Shown here: positions 25,753 to 34,181 of the stretch, piece by piece
Layout: each line of letters begins with the position of its first letter
Position numbering within the stretch: position 1 is the stretch's first letter
Source: Pedobacter sp. KBS0701
GTDB taxonomy: Bacteria; Bacteroidota; Bacteroidia; Sphingobacteriales; Sphingobacteriaceae
DNA: 64,000 nucleotides
NCBI RefSeq assembly: GCF_005938645.2
Contig: NZ_CP042171.1
Span: 310,001 to 374,000, forward strand
Direction: 5' to 3'
Made by a program: the position numbers and the translations under genes
The notes under the pieces: generated by a model
The model's database searches: none
Told to the model about the DNA's origin: nothing
Seen by the model: the letters and a program-made list of their open reading frames with translations, nothing else

Positions 25753-27090
25753 TTAAACCTCTCTAATCTGATATTCCTCTATTTTTCGGTAAAGTGTAGT
25801 TAAACCGATTCCCAATAACCTCGAAGTTTCGGTTTTGTTCCCTTTGGTGTGGATAAGCACCTTTTGAATGTGCTGTTTTTCTATCTGTTGCAGGTTATAA
25901 TCGTTTTCTATTGGTATAAACTCAAAGAATTCGGGTGGGAGAGCTGCAGTACTTAAGACATCGCCATCTGATAAAATAACCAAACGCTCGATTACGTTTT
26001 TTAATTCACGAATATTTCCTTTCCAACTGTGTACGCTCAATATGGATAAGATTTTATCATCCATTTTTGGTGCCGATCGATTTACCTTATTGGCAAATTC
26101 TTTCAGGTAATGTATGGCCAGTGCAGGGATGTCGGCTTTACGCTCACGTAGTGGAGGCAAGGTGATGGTGAAAACTGAAAGCCGGTAGTAGAGATCAGAC
26201 CGGAATTTTCCTGATAGTGCATCAGCTTTTAAATCTTTATTGGTAGCTGCTAAAATCCGAACATTTACCTGTTGGGTTTGGGTATCGCCTACTTTGATAA
26301 AAGTCTGACTTTCCAGAACACGCAACAATTTTGCCTGTAAATCGAGGTTCATCTCGCCGATTTCATCTAGCAGCAAAGTACCCCCATTAGCTTCTTCCAA
26401 TAACCCTTTCTTATCTTTATTGGCACCCGTGAAGGCCCCGGCTTTATATCCGAATAATTCGCTCTCCAATAAATCCGGACTAAAACCGCTGCAGTTTAAG
26501 GCAACAAATGGTTTTGCCGACCTAAGACTTTCGTAATGGATAGACTGTGCAAAAACTTCTTTTCCTGTTCCGGTTTCACCGAGCAATAAAACGGTAGTAT
26601 CTGTTGTGCTTACTTTTTTTGCCAGATCAATGGCTTCCTTTAATGTTTTTGACTGACCGATAATTGTATCGAAGCTATGTTTCCTCGTGATTTTGTTTTC
26701 GAGATCGGAAACCCTGCGCTGCAGATTTGATTTATCCATCGCTTTGTATAAAAGCGGAATAATTTTCTCGTTATCGTCGCCTTTTACGAGATAATCAAAT
26801 GCCCCATTTTTGATAGCCAAAACACCATCGGCAATGGTACCATAAGCGGTAAGGTTAATAATTTCTACGTAGGGTTTTATGGTTTTGATATCTTTAACCA
26901 GCGCAACACCATTTACATCGGGAAGCTTTACATCACTGATGACAATGCTAACGTCATTACTTTTTAAAAGCTTTAGCCCTTCTTTTCCGGTATTGGCCTG
27001 TAAGGTTTTAAAACCTTCGAGCTCTATAATCCTGGAAAGTAAACTGCAAATTTTCTTTTCATCATCAATGATGAGGACCATCCCATTCAT
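25753..27090 (-). CDS. Sigma-54-dependent response regulator (NtrC family)
   Basis: 445 residues with receiver, AAA+ and Fis-type HTH domains. Receiver 1-120 with acidic pocket DD at 9-10, phospho-acceptor Asp53 and Lys103. AAA+ domain with Walker A GETGTGKE (171-178), sigma-54 contact loop GAFTGA (218-223), Walker B LLLDEIGE (239-246) and sensor RLSVFTITLPPLRER. HTH_8 at about 405-445 (KTETSRLLGIGLTTLYRKI). It activates sigma-54 promoters when phosphorylated by a partner kinase. No kinase gene is adjacent and no -24/-12 promoter was recognised nearby, so target and partner are unknown. Confidence 0.95.
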   Translation of the reverse strand: MNGMVLIIDDEKKICSLLSRIIELEGFKTLQANTGKEGLKLLKSNDVSIVISDVKLPDVNGVALVKDIKTIKPYVEIINLTAYGTIADGVLAIKNGAFDYLVKGDDNEKIIPLLYKAMDKSNLQRRVSDLENKITRKHSFDTIIGQSKTLKEAIDLAKKVSTTDTTVLLLGETGTGKEVFAQSIHYESLRSAKPFVALNCSGFSPDLLESELFGYKAGAFTGANKDKKGLLEEANGGTLLLDEIGEMNLDLQAKLLRVLESQTFIKVGDTQTQQVNVRILAATNKDLKADALSGKFRSDLYYRLSVFTITLPPLRERKADIPALAIHYLKEFANKVNRSAPKMDDKILSILSVHSWKGNIRELKNVIERLVILSDGDVLSTAALPPEFFEFIPIENDYNLQQIEKQHIQKVLIHTKGNKTETSRLLGIGLTTLYRKIEEYQIREV

Positions 27091-27377
27091 AGGTTAAATT
27101 TATGCTGCAATATTAAGGATAAAAACACCGAGGCAGATAAAATTTGGATAAAAAACTAGTAAAGGTTAAACTTGTTTTGAAATTCCCTGGTTCTGTATCT
27201 TCACAGAATGAAAGGGTACTAAAAATAATGGTCTGTGGGTTCTAGGCAATGGATGGCGCTTAAGACTGTAGGCTATGGACTCAGGACGTCAGACTAAACT
27301 AATTTGTACCTTTTTCGTTTCGGAGGCACTAAAGTAAAAGCTTTTTGAGCATATTTGAATTTCGCAAAACAAATAAT

Positions 27378-29846
27378 ATGTTTAAAAGATTAACTGCCAT
27401 ATTCACCCTATGTTTACCGGTAATGTTCTGTGCGGCGCAACAAGTTCGCCCGGCAAAATCTTCAGAGATTTATAGAGAACTCAAAACCTTAAAACACCTG
27501 CCTAAAGTTTTATATTTAGCAGCCCATCCGGATGATGAAAATACAGGCTTACTTTCGTGGTTAATTAACGATCAAAATGTAGAAACGGCCTATTTATCAC
27601 TTACCAGGGGAGATGGCGGGCAAAACCTTTTGGGTACCGAACAAGGCGCAGCCCTGGGCCTGATCAGAACGCACGAACTTTTGGAAGCACGGAGGTTAGA
27701 TGGTGCACAACAGTTTTTCACCCGGGCCATTGATTTTGGTTTTTCAAAAAATACCAACGATACTTTTAAACAGTGGGATGCCGATAGCATTACGGCTGAT
27801 GTGGTTTGGGTAATCAGAAAATTCAGACCTGATGTGATCATCTGCCGTTTCCCGCCTACCGTTGCTGCAGGACATGGACAGCATGCTGCTTCTGCAGTTG
27901 TTGCAGAAAAGGCTTTCAAAGCTGCCGCCGATAAAAATATGTTTCCCAACCAGCTGAAATACGTTTCAGTTTGGCAACCAAAAAGATTGTTGTGGAATAC
28001 CTTCAGGTTCGGATCTGTAAACACTACAGCCGAGAATCAGTTAAAAGTAACCGTTGGTCAGTACGATGCACAGTTGGGCATGGGGTATGGCGAGTTGGCC
28101 GGTTTAAGCCGAAGTCTGCATAAAAGCCAGGGCGCAGGAACACAATCCGTGGCTGGTGTACGCACTGAGTATTTTACCAATATTTTGGGCGACCCTGCAA
28201 AGCGGACAATATTTGATGGATTAAACCTTAACTGGTCGGAAAAAGGAATTGGTGATATTGATGAACTGATTGATATTGTGTTGTTATCTTTCAATTACAA
28301 CCAGCCAGATAAAAGCCTGCATGGACTGTTGATGCTGAGAAAGAAAATTGCCGAATTACAGGATCCGGGTTTAAGAAAAGATAAACTGGCGGCTATCGAT
28401 CAGATTATTTTAAGTTGTGCAGGTTTTATGGGCGAAGTGGTTACAAACCAGCCCGAAGCCATAGCAGGCAATGGATATAATTTCCGTTTAAATTTAATTT
28501 CGAGATCAGCCACTCCGGTAACGTTAGTAAGTGTAAACTGGTTAAACCAAACAGATAACCTGAACAGGACTCTATCTAACGATTCGCTGATTACCATTGA
28601 ACGTAAAATTCAGGTTCCAGCTGATGCGGCAATTACCGAACCTTATTGGCTGGCCAAACCAGCAAAAGATGCTGCGACTTTCAGTGTTGCCAACGATACC
28701 TTAATCGGATTACCAGAAATGCAGTCGCCACTTAATGTGTTATTGTCGCTAAAGATTGAAAATGAAAAATTTGAGATTAAACTGCCCTTATCTTATAAAA
28801 AATTAGATCCTGTTAAAGGTGACGTTGTAGAAACCCTGCGGATTATTCCACCGCTTGATTTGAGTTTTGCCGAGCCTGTTTATTTTGCTAAAGAAAAAGA
28901 AGCGTTAAGTGTTACACTCCGTTTAAGAGCAAATAAAAACATCAATTATGGTAAAGTGAGTTTTAAGATTGGCAATCAGGTGATAAAAACCTTTCAGGGA
29001 ATCAATTTGCCAGAGAATACCATCACCACCAAAGATTTTCTGATCCCGGTTGAAGATCTGGCCAAAATAAAAACCAGTCAGAATAAGCTTGAAGCTGTTT
29101 TCTCGTCAGAAGCGAATGAATATTCCAAAGGTCAGGTATTGATCCAATACCCGCATTTACCAACCTTGCAGTATTTTGTGCCCGCTACCACCTGGTTGAT
29201 CAAAGGCGATGTGAAGGTATTGGCCAAAAAAATTGGATACATTGAAGGAGCAGGCGACTTAATCCCTGAATTTTTAAGACAGGCTGGTTTGCAAGTAGAT
29301 GTACTTAATGAAGCCGACATCCTAAATGCTTCAAAACTGGCCACTTATGATGCCGTGGTAACTGGCGTAAGGATGATCAATACTGAGAAAAGGATTAAAA
29401 ACTGGCAAACTGCATTGCGTAATTATGTAGAAAATGGCGGAACCATTGTAATGCAGTACAATACCACACAGGACATGGCCTTACAGGATTTCGGGATTTA
29501 TCCATTCTCGATTAGTGGCAAAAGGGTTACCGAAGAAAATGCGGAGGTTAAATTCTTGAACCCTGGCCATAAACTCTTAAATTATCCGAATAAAATTACT
29601 GCCGAGGATTTTAAAGGCTGGGTGCAGGAGCGTGGAGCTTATTTCCCTGATCAATGGGATGCCAAATACGAACCCCTTTTCGAAATGAACGATACCGGTG
29701 AAGAGCCGCTTCGAGGCTCAACCCTGTATGCTAAATATGGCAAGGGAAATTTCATTTATACGCCTCTGGCATTTTTTAGACAATTGCCCGCCGGAAATGT
29801 TGGCGCAGCCAGGTTGTTCTTTAACTTTTTATCAGCCGGGAAGTGA
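27378..29846 (+). CDS. PIG-L/LmbE family deacetylase with C-terminal GATase-like domain
   Basis: 822 residues from the ATG at 27378, which starts a good signal peptide (MFKRLTAIFTLCLPVMFCAAQ); an ATG at 27345 would add 11 residues ahead of it. The zinc motif AAHPDDENTGLLSWL and a second site AAGHGQHAASA define the N-acetylglucosaminyl deacetylase fold (about 40-300). The C-terminal third (GDLIPEFLRQAGLQVDVL, YDAVVTGVRMINTEK, YVENGGTIVMQYNT) resembles a ThuA/class-I-amidotransferase-like Rossmann domain. It probably removes acetyl groups from an exported glycan or glycoside. Its stop codon overlaps the next start (TGATG), so it is coupled to a small membrane peptide and a symporter. Confidence 0.9.
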   Translation: MFKRLTAIFTLCLPVMFCAAQQVRPAKSSEIYRELKTLKHLPKVLYLAAHPDDENTGLLSWLINDQNVETAYLSLTRGDGGQNLLGTEQGAALGLIRTHELLEARRLDGAQQFFTRAIDFGFSKNTNDTFKQWDADSITADVVWVIRKFRPDVIICRFPPTVAAGHGQHAASAVVAEKAFKAAADKNMFPNQLKYVSVWQPKRLLWNTFRFGSVNTTAENQLKVTVGQYDAQLGMGYGELAGLSRSLHKSQGAGTQSVAGVRTEYFTNILGDPAKRTIFDGLNLNWSEKGIGDIDELIDIVLLSFNYNQPDKSLHGLLMLRKKIAELQDPGLRKDKLAAIDQIILSCAGFMGEVVTNQPEAIAGNGYNFRLNLISRSATPVTLVSVNWLNQTDNLNRTLSNDSLITIERKIQVPADAAITEPYWLAKPAKDAATFSVANDTLIGLPEMQSPLNVLLSLKIENEKFEIKLPLSYKKLDPVKGDVVETLRIIPPLDLSFAEPVYFAKEKEALSVTLRLRANKNINYGKVSFKIGNQVIKTFQGINLPENTITTKDFLIPVEDLAKIKTSQNKLEAVFSSEANEYSKGQVLIQYPHLPTLQYFVPATTWLIKGDVKVLAKKIGYIEGAGDLIPEFLRQAGLQVDVLNEADILNASKLATYDAVVTGVRMINTEKRIKNWQTALRNYVENGGTIVMQYNTTQDMALQDFGIYPFSISGKRVTEENAEVKFLNPGHKLLNYPNKITAEDFKGWVQERGAYFPDQWDAKYEPLFEMNDTGEEPLRGSTLYAKYGKGNFIYTPLAFFRQLPAGNVGAARLFFNFLSAGK

Positions 29847-29950
29847 TGAAAAACCGACTTAAAAACTGGAACACCTGGTACATCCTTTTGGCACTTGCAC
29901 TGGTATTTCAGATTGTATTTTATTACCTGTTTACTAAATTCTGGGCATGA
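29846..29950 (+). CDS. 34-residue single-pass membrane peptide, coupled to symporter
   Basis: ATG at 29846 shares its A with the TGA of the deacetylase, and its own TGA at 29948-29950 overlaps the symporter ATG at 29947 (ATGA). The peptide has a basic start (MKNRLKNWNTW) and one hydrophobic helix (YILLALALVFQIVFYYLF). Overlap at both ends, same frame logic as translational coupling, and a membrane-helix composition argue that it is real in spite of its size. It may be a small subunit or folding aid of the sodium symporter, as small membrane subunits are known for some symporters of that family; no homology was checked. Confidence 0.75.
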   Translation: MKNRLKNWNTWYILLALALVFQIVFYYLFTKFWA

Positions 29951-31641
29951 GTAATATCGATTGGTCCGTACTGATATTTACTTTACTTGCTGTGGTAACC
30001 TATGGCGTTTTTATTGGTCGCGGGCAAAAAAGTAATGCATCCTATTTAAAGGCCGATAATAAAATGCCCTGGTACATTGTGCTATTGGGTATTATGGCTA
30101 CACAGGCAAGTGCGATTACTTTTTTATCAGCACCAGGGCAGGCCTATACTGATGGCATGCGCTTCGTGCAGTATTATTTTGGTCTGCCCCTGGCAATGAT
30201 TGTGATCTGCATTACTTTCATCCCGATTTTTCAACGGTTAAATGTATATACAGCCTACGAATATTTGGAGAATCGTTTTGATAAAAAAACAAGGGTTTTA
30301 ACTTCATTGCTATTTCTGTTCTCGCGTGGATTATCAACGGGGATCAGTATTTACGCACCCAGTATTATCCTATCCAGTGTTTTAAACTGGAATATTTATT
30401 TAACCAATATCCTTACCGGCGGCATTTTATTGATTTATACTTATGTAGGCGGAGCTAAGGCAATTGCACATACACAAAAACTACAGTTTTTGATTATCCT
30501 GGGTACCATGGCATTCGCCGGATACCTTTTGGTGCAGCACATGCCTGATGGAATCGGATTTAAAGATGCGCTTTACCTGGCCGGGAAATCGGGTAAATTA
30601 AATGTAATTACCACCGATTTCGACTGGAAGGATAAATACAATATCTGGAGTGGTTTAATTGGAGGTTTTTTTCTCGCACTTTCTTACTTCGGCACAGATC
30701 AGAGCCAGGTTGGAAGATATATTACCGCAAAAGACAATACCAATGCTAAAATGGGATTATTATTAAATGGATTGGTTAAAATACCGATGCAGTTTGCTAT
30801 CCTCTTAATCGGTGCATTATTATTTGCTTTTTTCTCTTTAAAACCGGCACCAATTTATTTCAATGAAAGGTCCTATCAGTATTTAAAAGAAACCCAACCT
30901 CAGCAAGCCGCAGCTTTCGAAAAGGAACACGATGTTTTAGCGCAGAAATTTAACCAGCAATCAAAAAATATCCTTGTAGAAAAGGAAAAGCAATCACCAT
31001 CTTTAAATTCTTCAATAGCGAATTTTAAATCGACCCAAAAACAGGTAAAAGAACTGCACGGCAGAGTGGAAGAGGCCATCAACAAATCGAATTACAATGC
31101 AGAAAAAACCGATACCAATTATATCTTTTTATACTTTGTAAAGAATACGCTTCCCGTTGGGATGATCGGACTGCTTTTCGCTGTCATATTTTTGGCCAGT
31201 TGGGGCTCTATTTCAGCAGCATTAAATTCGCTGGCCGCCTGTTCCTTAAAAGATGTACACCTCATTTTCGGTAAAAAAGAAGTAGATGATGAAACTGAAT
31301 TAAAATATAGCCGTTTACATACTTTAGCCTGGGGTATTTTTTCAATAGCTGTTGCCATGTTTGCTACACAAATGGGTTCGCTGATTGAAGCCGTTAATGT
31401 ACTGGGCTCGCTATTTTATGGGCCAATTTTAGGTATTTTCCTGGTGGCATTTTATTTTAAAAAGATAAACGGCTCCCTGGTTTTTATTGCAGCCATCCTT
31501 TCCGAAGTTACCGTTGTCGCTGTATATGAGTTCAATATTGTTTCATTCCTCTGGCTCAATGTAATCGGTGCAGCAGCAGTAATTATGTTCTCAGTAATCG
31601 GCCTCTTGTTTGCTAACCCCAAAACCGTATCCGACAAATAA
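29947..31641 (+). CDS. Sodium:solute symporter (SSS family)
   Basis: 564 residues with about 13 membrane helices. Family text: IMATQASAITFLSAPGQAY, YTAYEYLENRFDKKTRVL, GLIGGFFLALSYFGTDQSQVGRYITAK and NSLAACSLKD. A hydrophilic, charged, coiled-coil-like segment of about 90 residues (roughly 297-388) lies between helices, longer than in SGLT or PutP. Couples sodium entry to uptake of an organic solute, probably a sugar or amino-sugar product of the deacetylase encoded upstream; substrate is inferred only from the operon. Confidence 0.93.
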   Translation: MSNIDWSVLIFTLLAVVTYGVFIGRGQKSNASYLKADNKMPWYIVLLGIMATQASAITFLSAPGQAYTDGMRFVQYYFGLPLAMIVICITFIPIFQRLNVYTAYEYLENRFDKKTRVLTSLLFLFSRGLSTGISIYAPSIILSSVLNWNIYLTNILTGGILLIYTYVGGAKAIAHTQKLQFLIILGTMAFAGYLLVQHMPDGIGFKDALYLAGKSGKLNVITTDFDWKDKYNIWSGLIGGFFLALSYFGTDQSQVGRYITAKDNTNAKMGLLLNGLVKIPMQFAILLIGALLFAFFSLKPAPIYFNERSYQYLKETQPQQAAAFEKEHDVLAQKFNQQSKNILVEKEKQSPSLNSSIANFKSTQKQVKELHGRVEEAINKSNYNAEKTDTNYIFLYFVKNTLPVGMIGLLFAVIFLASWGSISAALNSLAACSLKDVHLIFGKKEVDDETELKYSRLHTLAWGIFSIAVAMFATQMGSLIEAVNVLGSLFYGPILGIFLVAFYFKKINGSLVFIAAILSEVTVVAVYEFNIVSFLWLNVIGAAAVIMFSVIGLLFANPKTVSDK

Positions 31642-31732
31642 CGTTAATTTTTACGTGCAGCAGATATTCATTCGCCGTGCACAAGCCTAAAATGTAATAC
31701 CTTTATTTTCGGTAAAATAGATAACGCTAAAT

Positions 31733-32356
31733 ATGAACGACGCTTGGGTTGATAGATGGAATGACCGATACAGTACTGATGAGTTTGCTTATGGTGAACA
31801 ACCGAATAACTATTTAAAAGAGCAGTTGGTGCAACTCAAGACCGGAACAATACTTTTTCCGGCAGAAGGCGAAGGCCGAAATGCTGTTTTTGCAGCTAAA
31901 CTCGGTTGGAAGGTTTCAGCCTTTGATATTAGTATTGAAGGAAAAAACAAAGCACTACAAGTTGCAGAAAACAATAACGTTAGCATTGATTATCAGTTGG
32001 GCGAACTTCAGGAGCTGGACTATAAAGCTGAACAGTTTGATGCCATTGCCTTAATTTATGCTCACTTTCCATCAGCAATTAAATCAACCTACCACAAAAC
32101 ACTAAGCAATTATTTGCGCAAGGGCGGTTTGCTTATTTTCGAAGCTTTTAGCAAGAAACATCTTGATTATCTTGCCAAAAATGAAAAAGTTGGTGGACCA
32201 AAAGAAATCGATATGCTATTTTCTGTCGAAGAAATAAGAGCCGATTTCGAAAATTATGAGATTATTGTATTGGAAGAAAAAGAAATTGAACTGAGCGAAG
32301 GTTTGTTCCATAACGGGCAAGGTTCTGTAATTAGGTTTGTGGGTCGGAAAAAATAG
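31733..32356 (+). CDS. Class I SAM-dependent methyltransferase (TehB-like)
   Basis: 207 residues. Begins [21 protein letters not shown], the usual start of TehB/thiopurine-methyltransferase-like proteins. SAM motif I is [28 protein letters not shown], with EGEGRN in place of the common GCGxGR. Later [16 protein letters not shown] and [14 protein letters not shown]. Substrate unknown; the family includes tellurite-resistance methyltransferases, but no tellurite gene is near. Confidence 0.88.
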   Translation: MNDAWVDRWNDRYSTDEFAYGEQPNNYLKEQLVQLKTGTILFPAEGEGRNAVFAAKLGWKVSAFDISIEGKNKALQVAENNNVSIDYQLGELQELDYKAEQFDAIALIYAHFPSAIKSTYHKTLSNYLRKGGLLIFEAFSKKHLDYLAKNEKVGGPKEIDMLFSVEEIRADFENYEIIVLEEKEIELSEGLFHNGQGSVIRFVGRKK

Positions 32357-32481
32357 AAAATCAGAAGTGAAATAATAAAGCATTTCCAGCGTTTTTAGAC
32401 ACTGGGATTATAGTTTTATTCAACCGAAAGCCATAAATTCGTAAAATCAAAAAAACAACAAAAACAAATAAATATAATTCT

Positions 32482-33000
32482 ATGAAAACGATGATTAAAT
32501 CAATCGCGTTGCTCTTTACAGCAATTACCGTTTCTGTAAGTGCAATGGCTCAAGATGCTCAGCCTAAGCCAAGTCCCGCGGCTACAGCAACCGGAAAAGT
32601 TAAAGGTGCAACCATCACCATCAATTACAGCAGCCCAGCCGTAAAAGGACGTAAAATCTGGGGAGGCCTGGAAGCATTCGACAAAGTATGGCGTGCTGGT
32701 GCAAACGAGGCTACAACTTTCGAAACCGATAAAGATATCGTGGTAGAAGGTAAACCTTTGGCTGCAGGAAAATACAGCTTCTTTTTAATTCCTAAAGAAA
32801 GCGGAACGTGGACAGCCATTTTTAACAAAGAACCTAAACAATGGGGTGCTTACAAATACGAAGAAGCAAAAGATGCTTTACGCGTAGAAGTTAAAACCAA
32901 AGCATTAAAAGCAACACAAGAACGTTTGGTTTACAAAATTACCAAAAGTGGTTTCTCTTTAGATTGGGATAAAATTTCTGTTCCGGTTAATATTAAATAA
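32482..33000 (+). CDS. Secreted DUF2911 protein
   Basis: 172 residues with a signal peptide (about 1-23, ending AMAQD). The rest is one DUF2911 domain: [54 protein letters not shown] and [17 protein letters not shown]. The family is common in Bacteroidota as small periplasmic or surface proteins with no assigned role. It stands alone, followed by a strong terminator. Confidence 0.93.
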   Translation: MKTMIKSIALLFTAITVSVSAMAQDAQPKPSPAATATGKVKGATITINYSSPAVKGRKIWGGLEAFDKVWRAGANEATTFETDKDIVVEGKPLAAGKYSFFLIPKESGTWTAIFNKEPKQWGAYKYEEAKDALRVEVKTKALKATQERLVYKITKSGFSLDWDKISVPVNIK

Positions 33001-33017
33001 TTAGATAAAATTTTAAG

Positions 33018-33053
33018 AGCCGTCCCAGTTTAAAAATTGGGACGGCTTTTTTA
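33018..33053 (+). terminator. Rho-independent terminator after DUF2911 gene
   Basis: Perfect stem AGCCGTCCCA / TGGGACGGCT followed by TTTTTT, 17 bp after the stop. Confidence 0.92.
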
Positions 33054-33065
33054 TGTATCTCCTCG

Positions 33066-33160
33066 AAGAATCGTCATTTCGAGCAGACCCGATAGCAATC
33101 GGGTGTAACGCAGTCGAGAACCCGAAGGCTCTGCGAAGCAAAATCTGCCTGGATAAGATC
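33066..33160. repeat. REP-like element with CCCGATAGCAATCGGG core
   Basis: Starts ATCGTCAT (33070), has the hairpin CCCGAT-AGCA-ATCGGG (33088-33103) and TGTAACGCAGTCGAGAACC. Same organisation as the elements at 23345 (minus strand) and 46381. Confidence 0.7.
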
Positions 33161-33324
33161 TAAGCAGGTAGAGTCAGTACCATAATACCTCTCAATAGGA
33201 AATCGTCATTGCGATGAGGCTTTTTCAGCCGACAGTTTGGACCGATTTTCGGGGAAGCAATTTTAATTTGAAATCTATTTTTCAATAAACTAATATCGAA
33301 AATGGCTTTAGGAAAGGAAGGGCT

Positions 33325-33540
33325 TGTGGTTCCTGGCGGTTTGCAGTCCCGCCATTCGCTATAGCTCCGATAGAAAAAATCGGAGGCTGTCACTGTTGTC
33401 GGGTTTAAGAACTGTGGGCTATGCGTCCTAACCTCAAAAATGAAAACTATTGTGGCCTAATAGCCGCGGTTAAAGCGTTACCCCGCAGCAACGAGGCCGC
33501 GAACCGTAAAAGCAGAAAACGGGAACAAACTTGTTATTTT
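33325..33540. repeat. Degenerate direct repeat, copy 1
   Basis: Shares CAGTCCCGC (33344), CGGGTTTA, TAGCC-CGGTT-AAGCGTT-ACCC-GCAGCAACGAGG (33462-33499) and AAAACGGGA with copy 2. The matching words are 498-500 bp apart. Confidence 0.6.
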
Positions 33541-33707
33541 ATAAAACTGTTTTTTAATAAAACCTCTCTAATGTTCCTACTTGGGAAGTTCTTTGATTGC
33601 ATAGCAGCCATGCTCTTTTCCTGAATATTCTTTAATGCGATTAATGCATTCGTAAATTTTTCCTGTAGTGTACCCCTTTCTTTTATTGTGATATCCTTGC
33701 CTTGGGA
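33534..33707 (-). pseudogene. Possible decayed reading frame between direct repeats
   Basis: A 57-codon stretch on the minus strand, closed by TAG upstream and TAA downstream, without an ATG at its head. It reads like a helical protein tail (TLQEKFTNALIALKNIQEKS, then NFPSRNIREVLLKN). It overlaps the end of repeat copy 1 slightly. It could be the 3' remnant of a lost gene or a chance frame. Confidence 0.25.
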
Positions 33708-33827
33708 CTATATTAAATAGTGATGTGGTTATTCTATAAAAAGTGTTGTGTTTTTTCTTATTATCCTATGGGTTGGTGTCTCACAGACCGAAATAGAATA
33801 TGTTTGACTAGGAAATGAGCAGTTCAG

Positions 33828-34050
33828 GTGGTCTTGGCATCTTCAGTCCCGCTTTCCATTATAAGTCCATCGCTGTGGGCTTTTCATTGCAATCGGGTTT
33901 AGAAACAAGAGTTTGTACACCCTGCAGCCAAACAAATGAAATACTGCTGTAGCCACCTAGCCCCGGTTGAAGCGTTTACCCTGCAGCAACGAGGTACGAG
34001 GCAGCGAAGCGTAAAAACGAAAAACGGGAGGAAACTTCTTGTTTAGTAAA
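33828..34050. repeat. Degenerate direct repeat, copy 2
   Basis: Second copy, with CAGTCCCGC at 33844 and GCAGCAACGAGG at 33983. A third, more diverged relative with GTCCCGC and GTCGGGTTTA words lies at about 46660-46830. Confidence 0.6.
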
Positions 34051-34181
34051 GGCATTGCGCTTCAAAATAAACAAACATATTTGTTAAAGCATTTTCTCCC
34101 ATTTTGTAAAGAACCTAACACATAATATCAACTTCATGTTAAAATGTTATTTTAGGCCGAATTACAAACCAGCACCCTATA

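Larger units (their letters stand above)
33054..34181. other. 1.1 kb gene-poor repeat mosaic
   Basis: Contains a REP-like hairpin element (33066-33160), two diverged direct copies of a 0.2 kb repeat about 500 bp apart, and a possible decayed reading frame between them. Open frames here are not protein-like apart from that remnant. No RNA gene was recognised. Confidence 0.65.

Noticed and set aside
27091..27377. Sigma-54 promoter next to the NtrC-type gene
   Set aside because: No GG-n10-GC -24/-12 match was convincing in this spacer.
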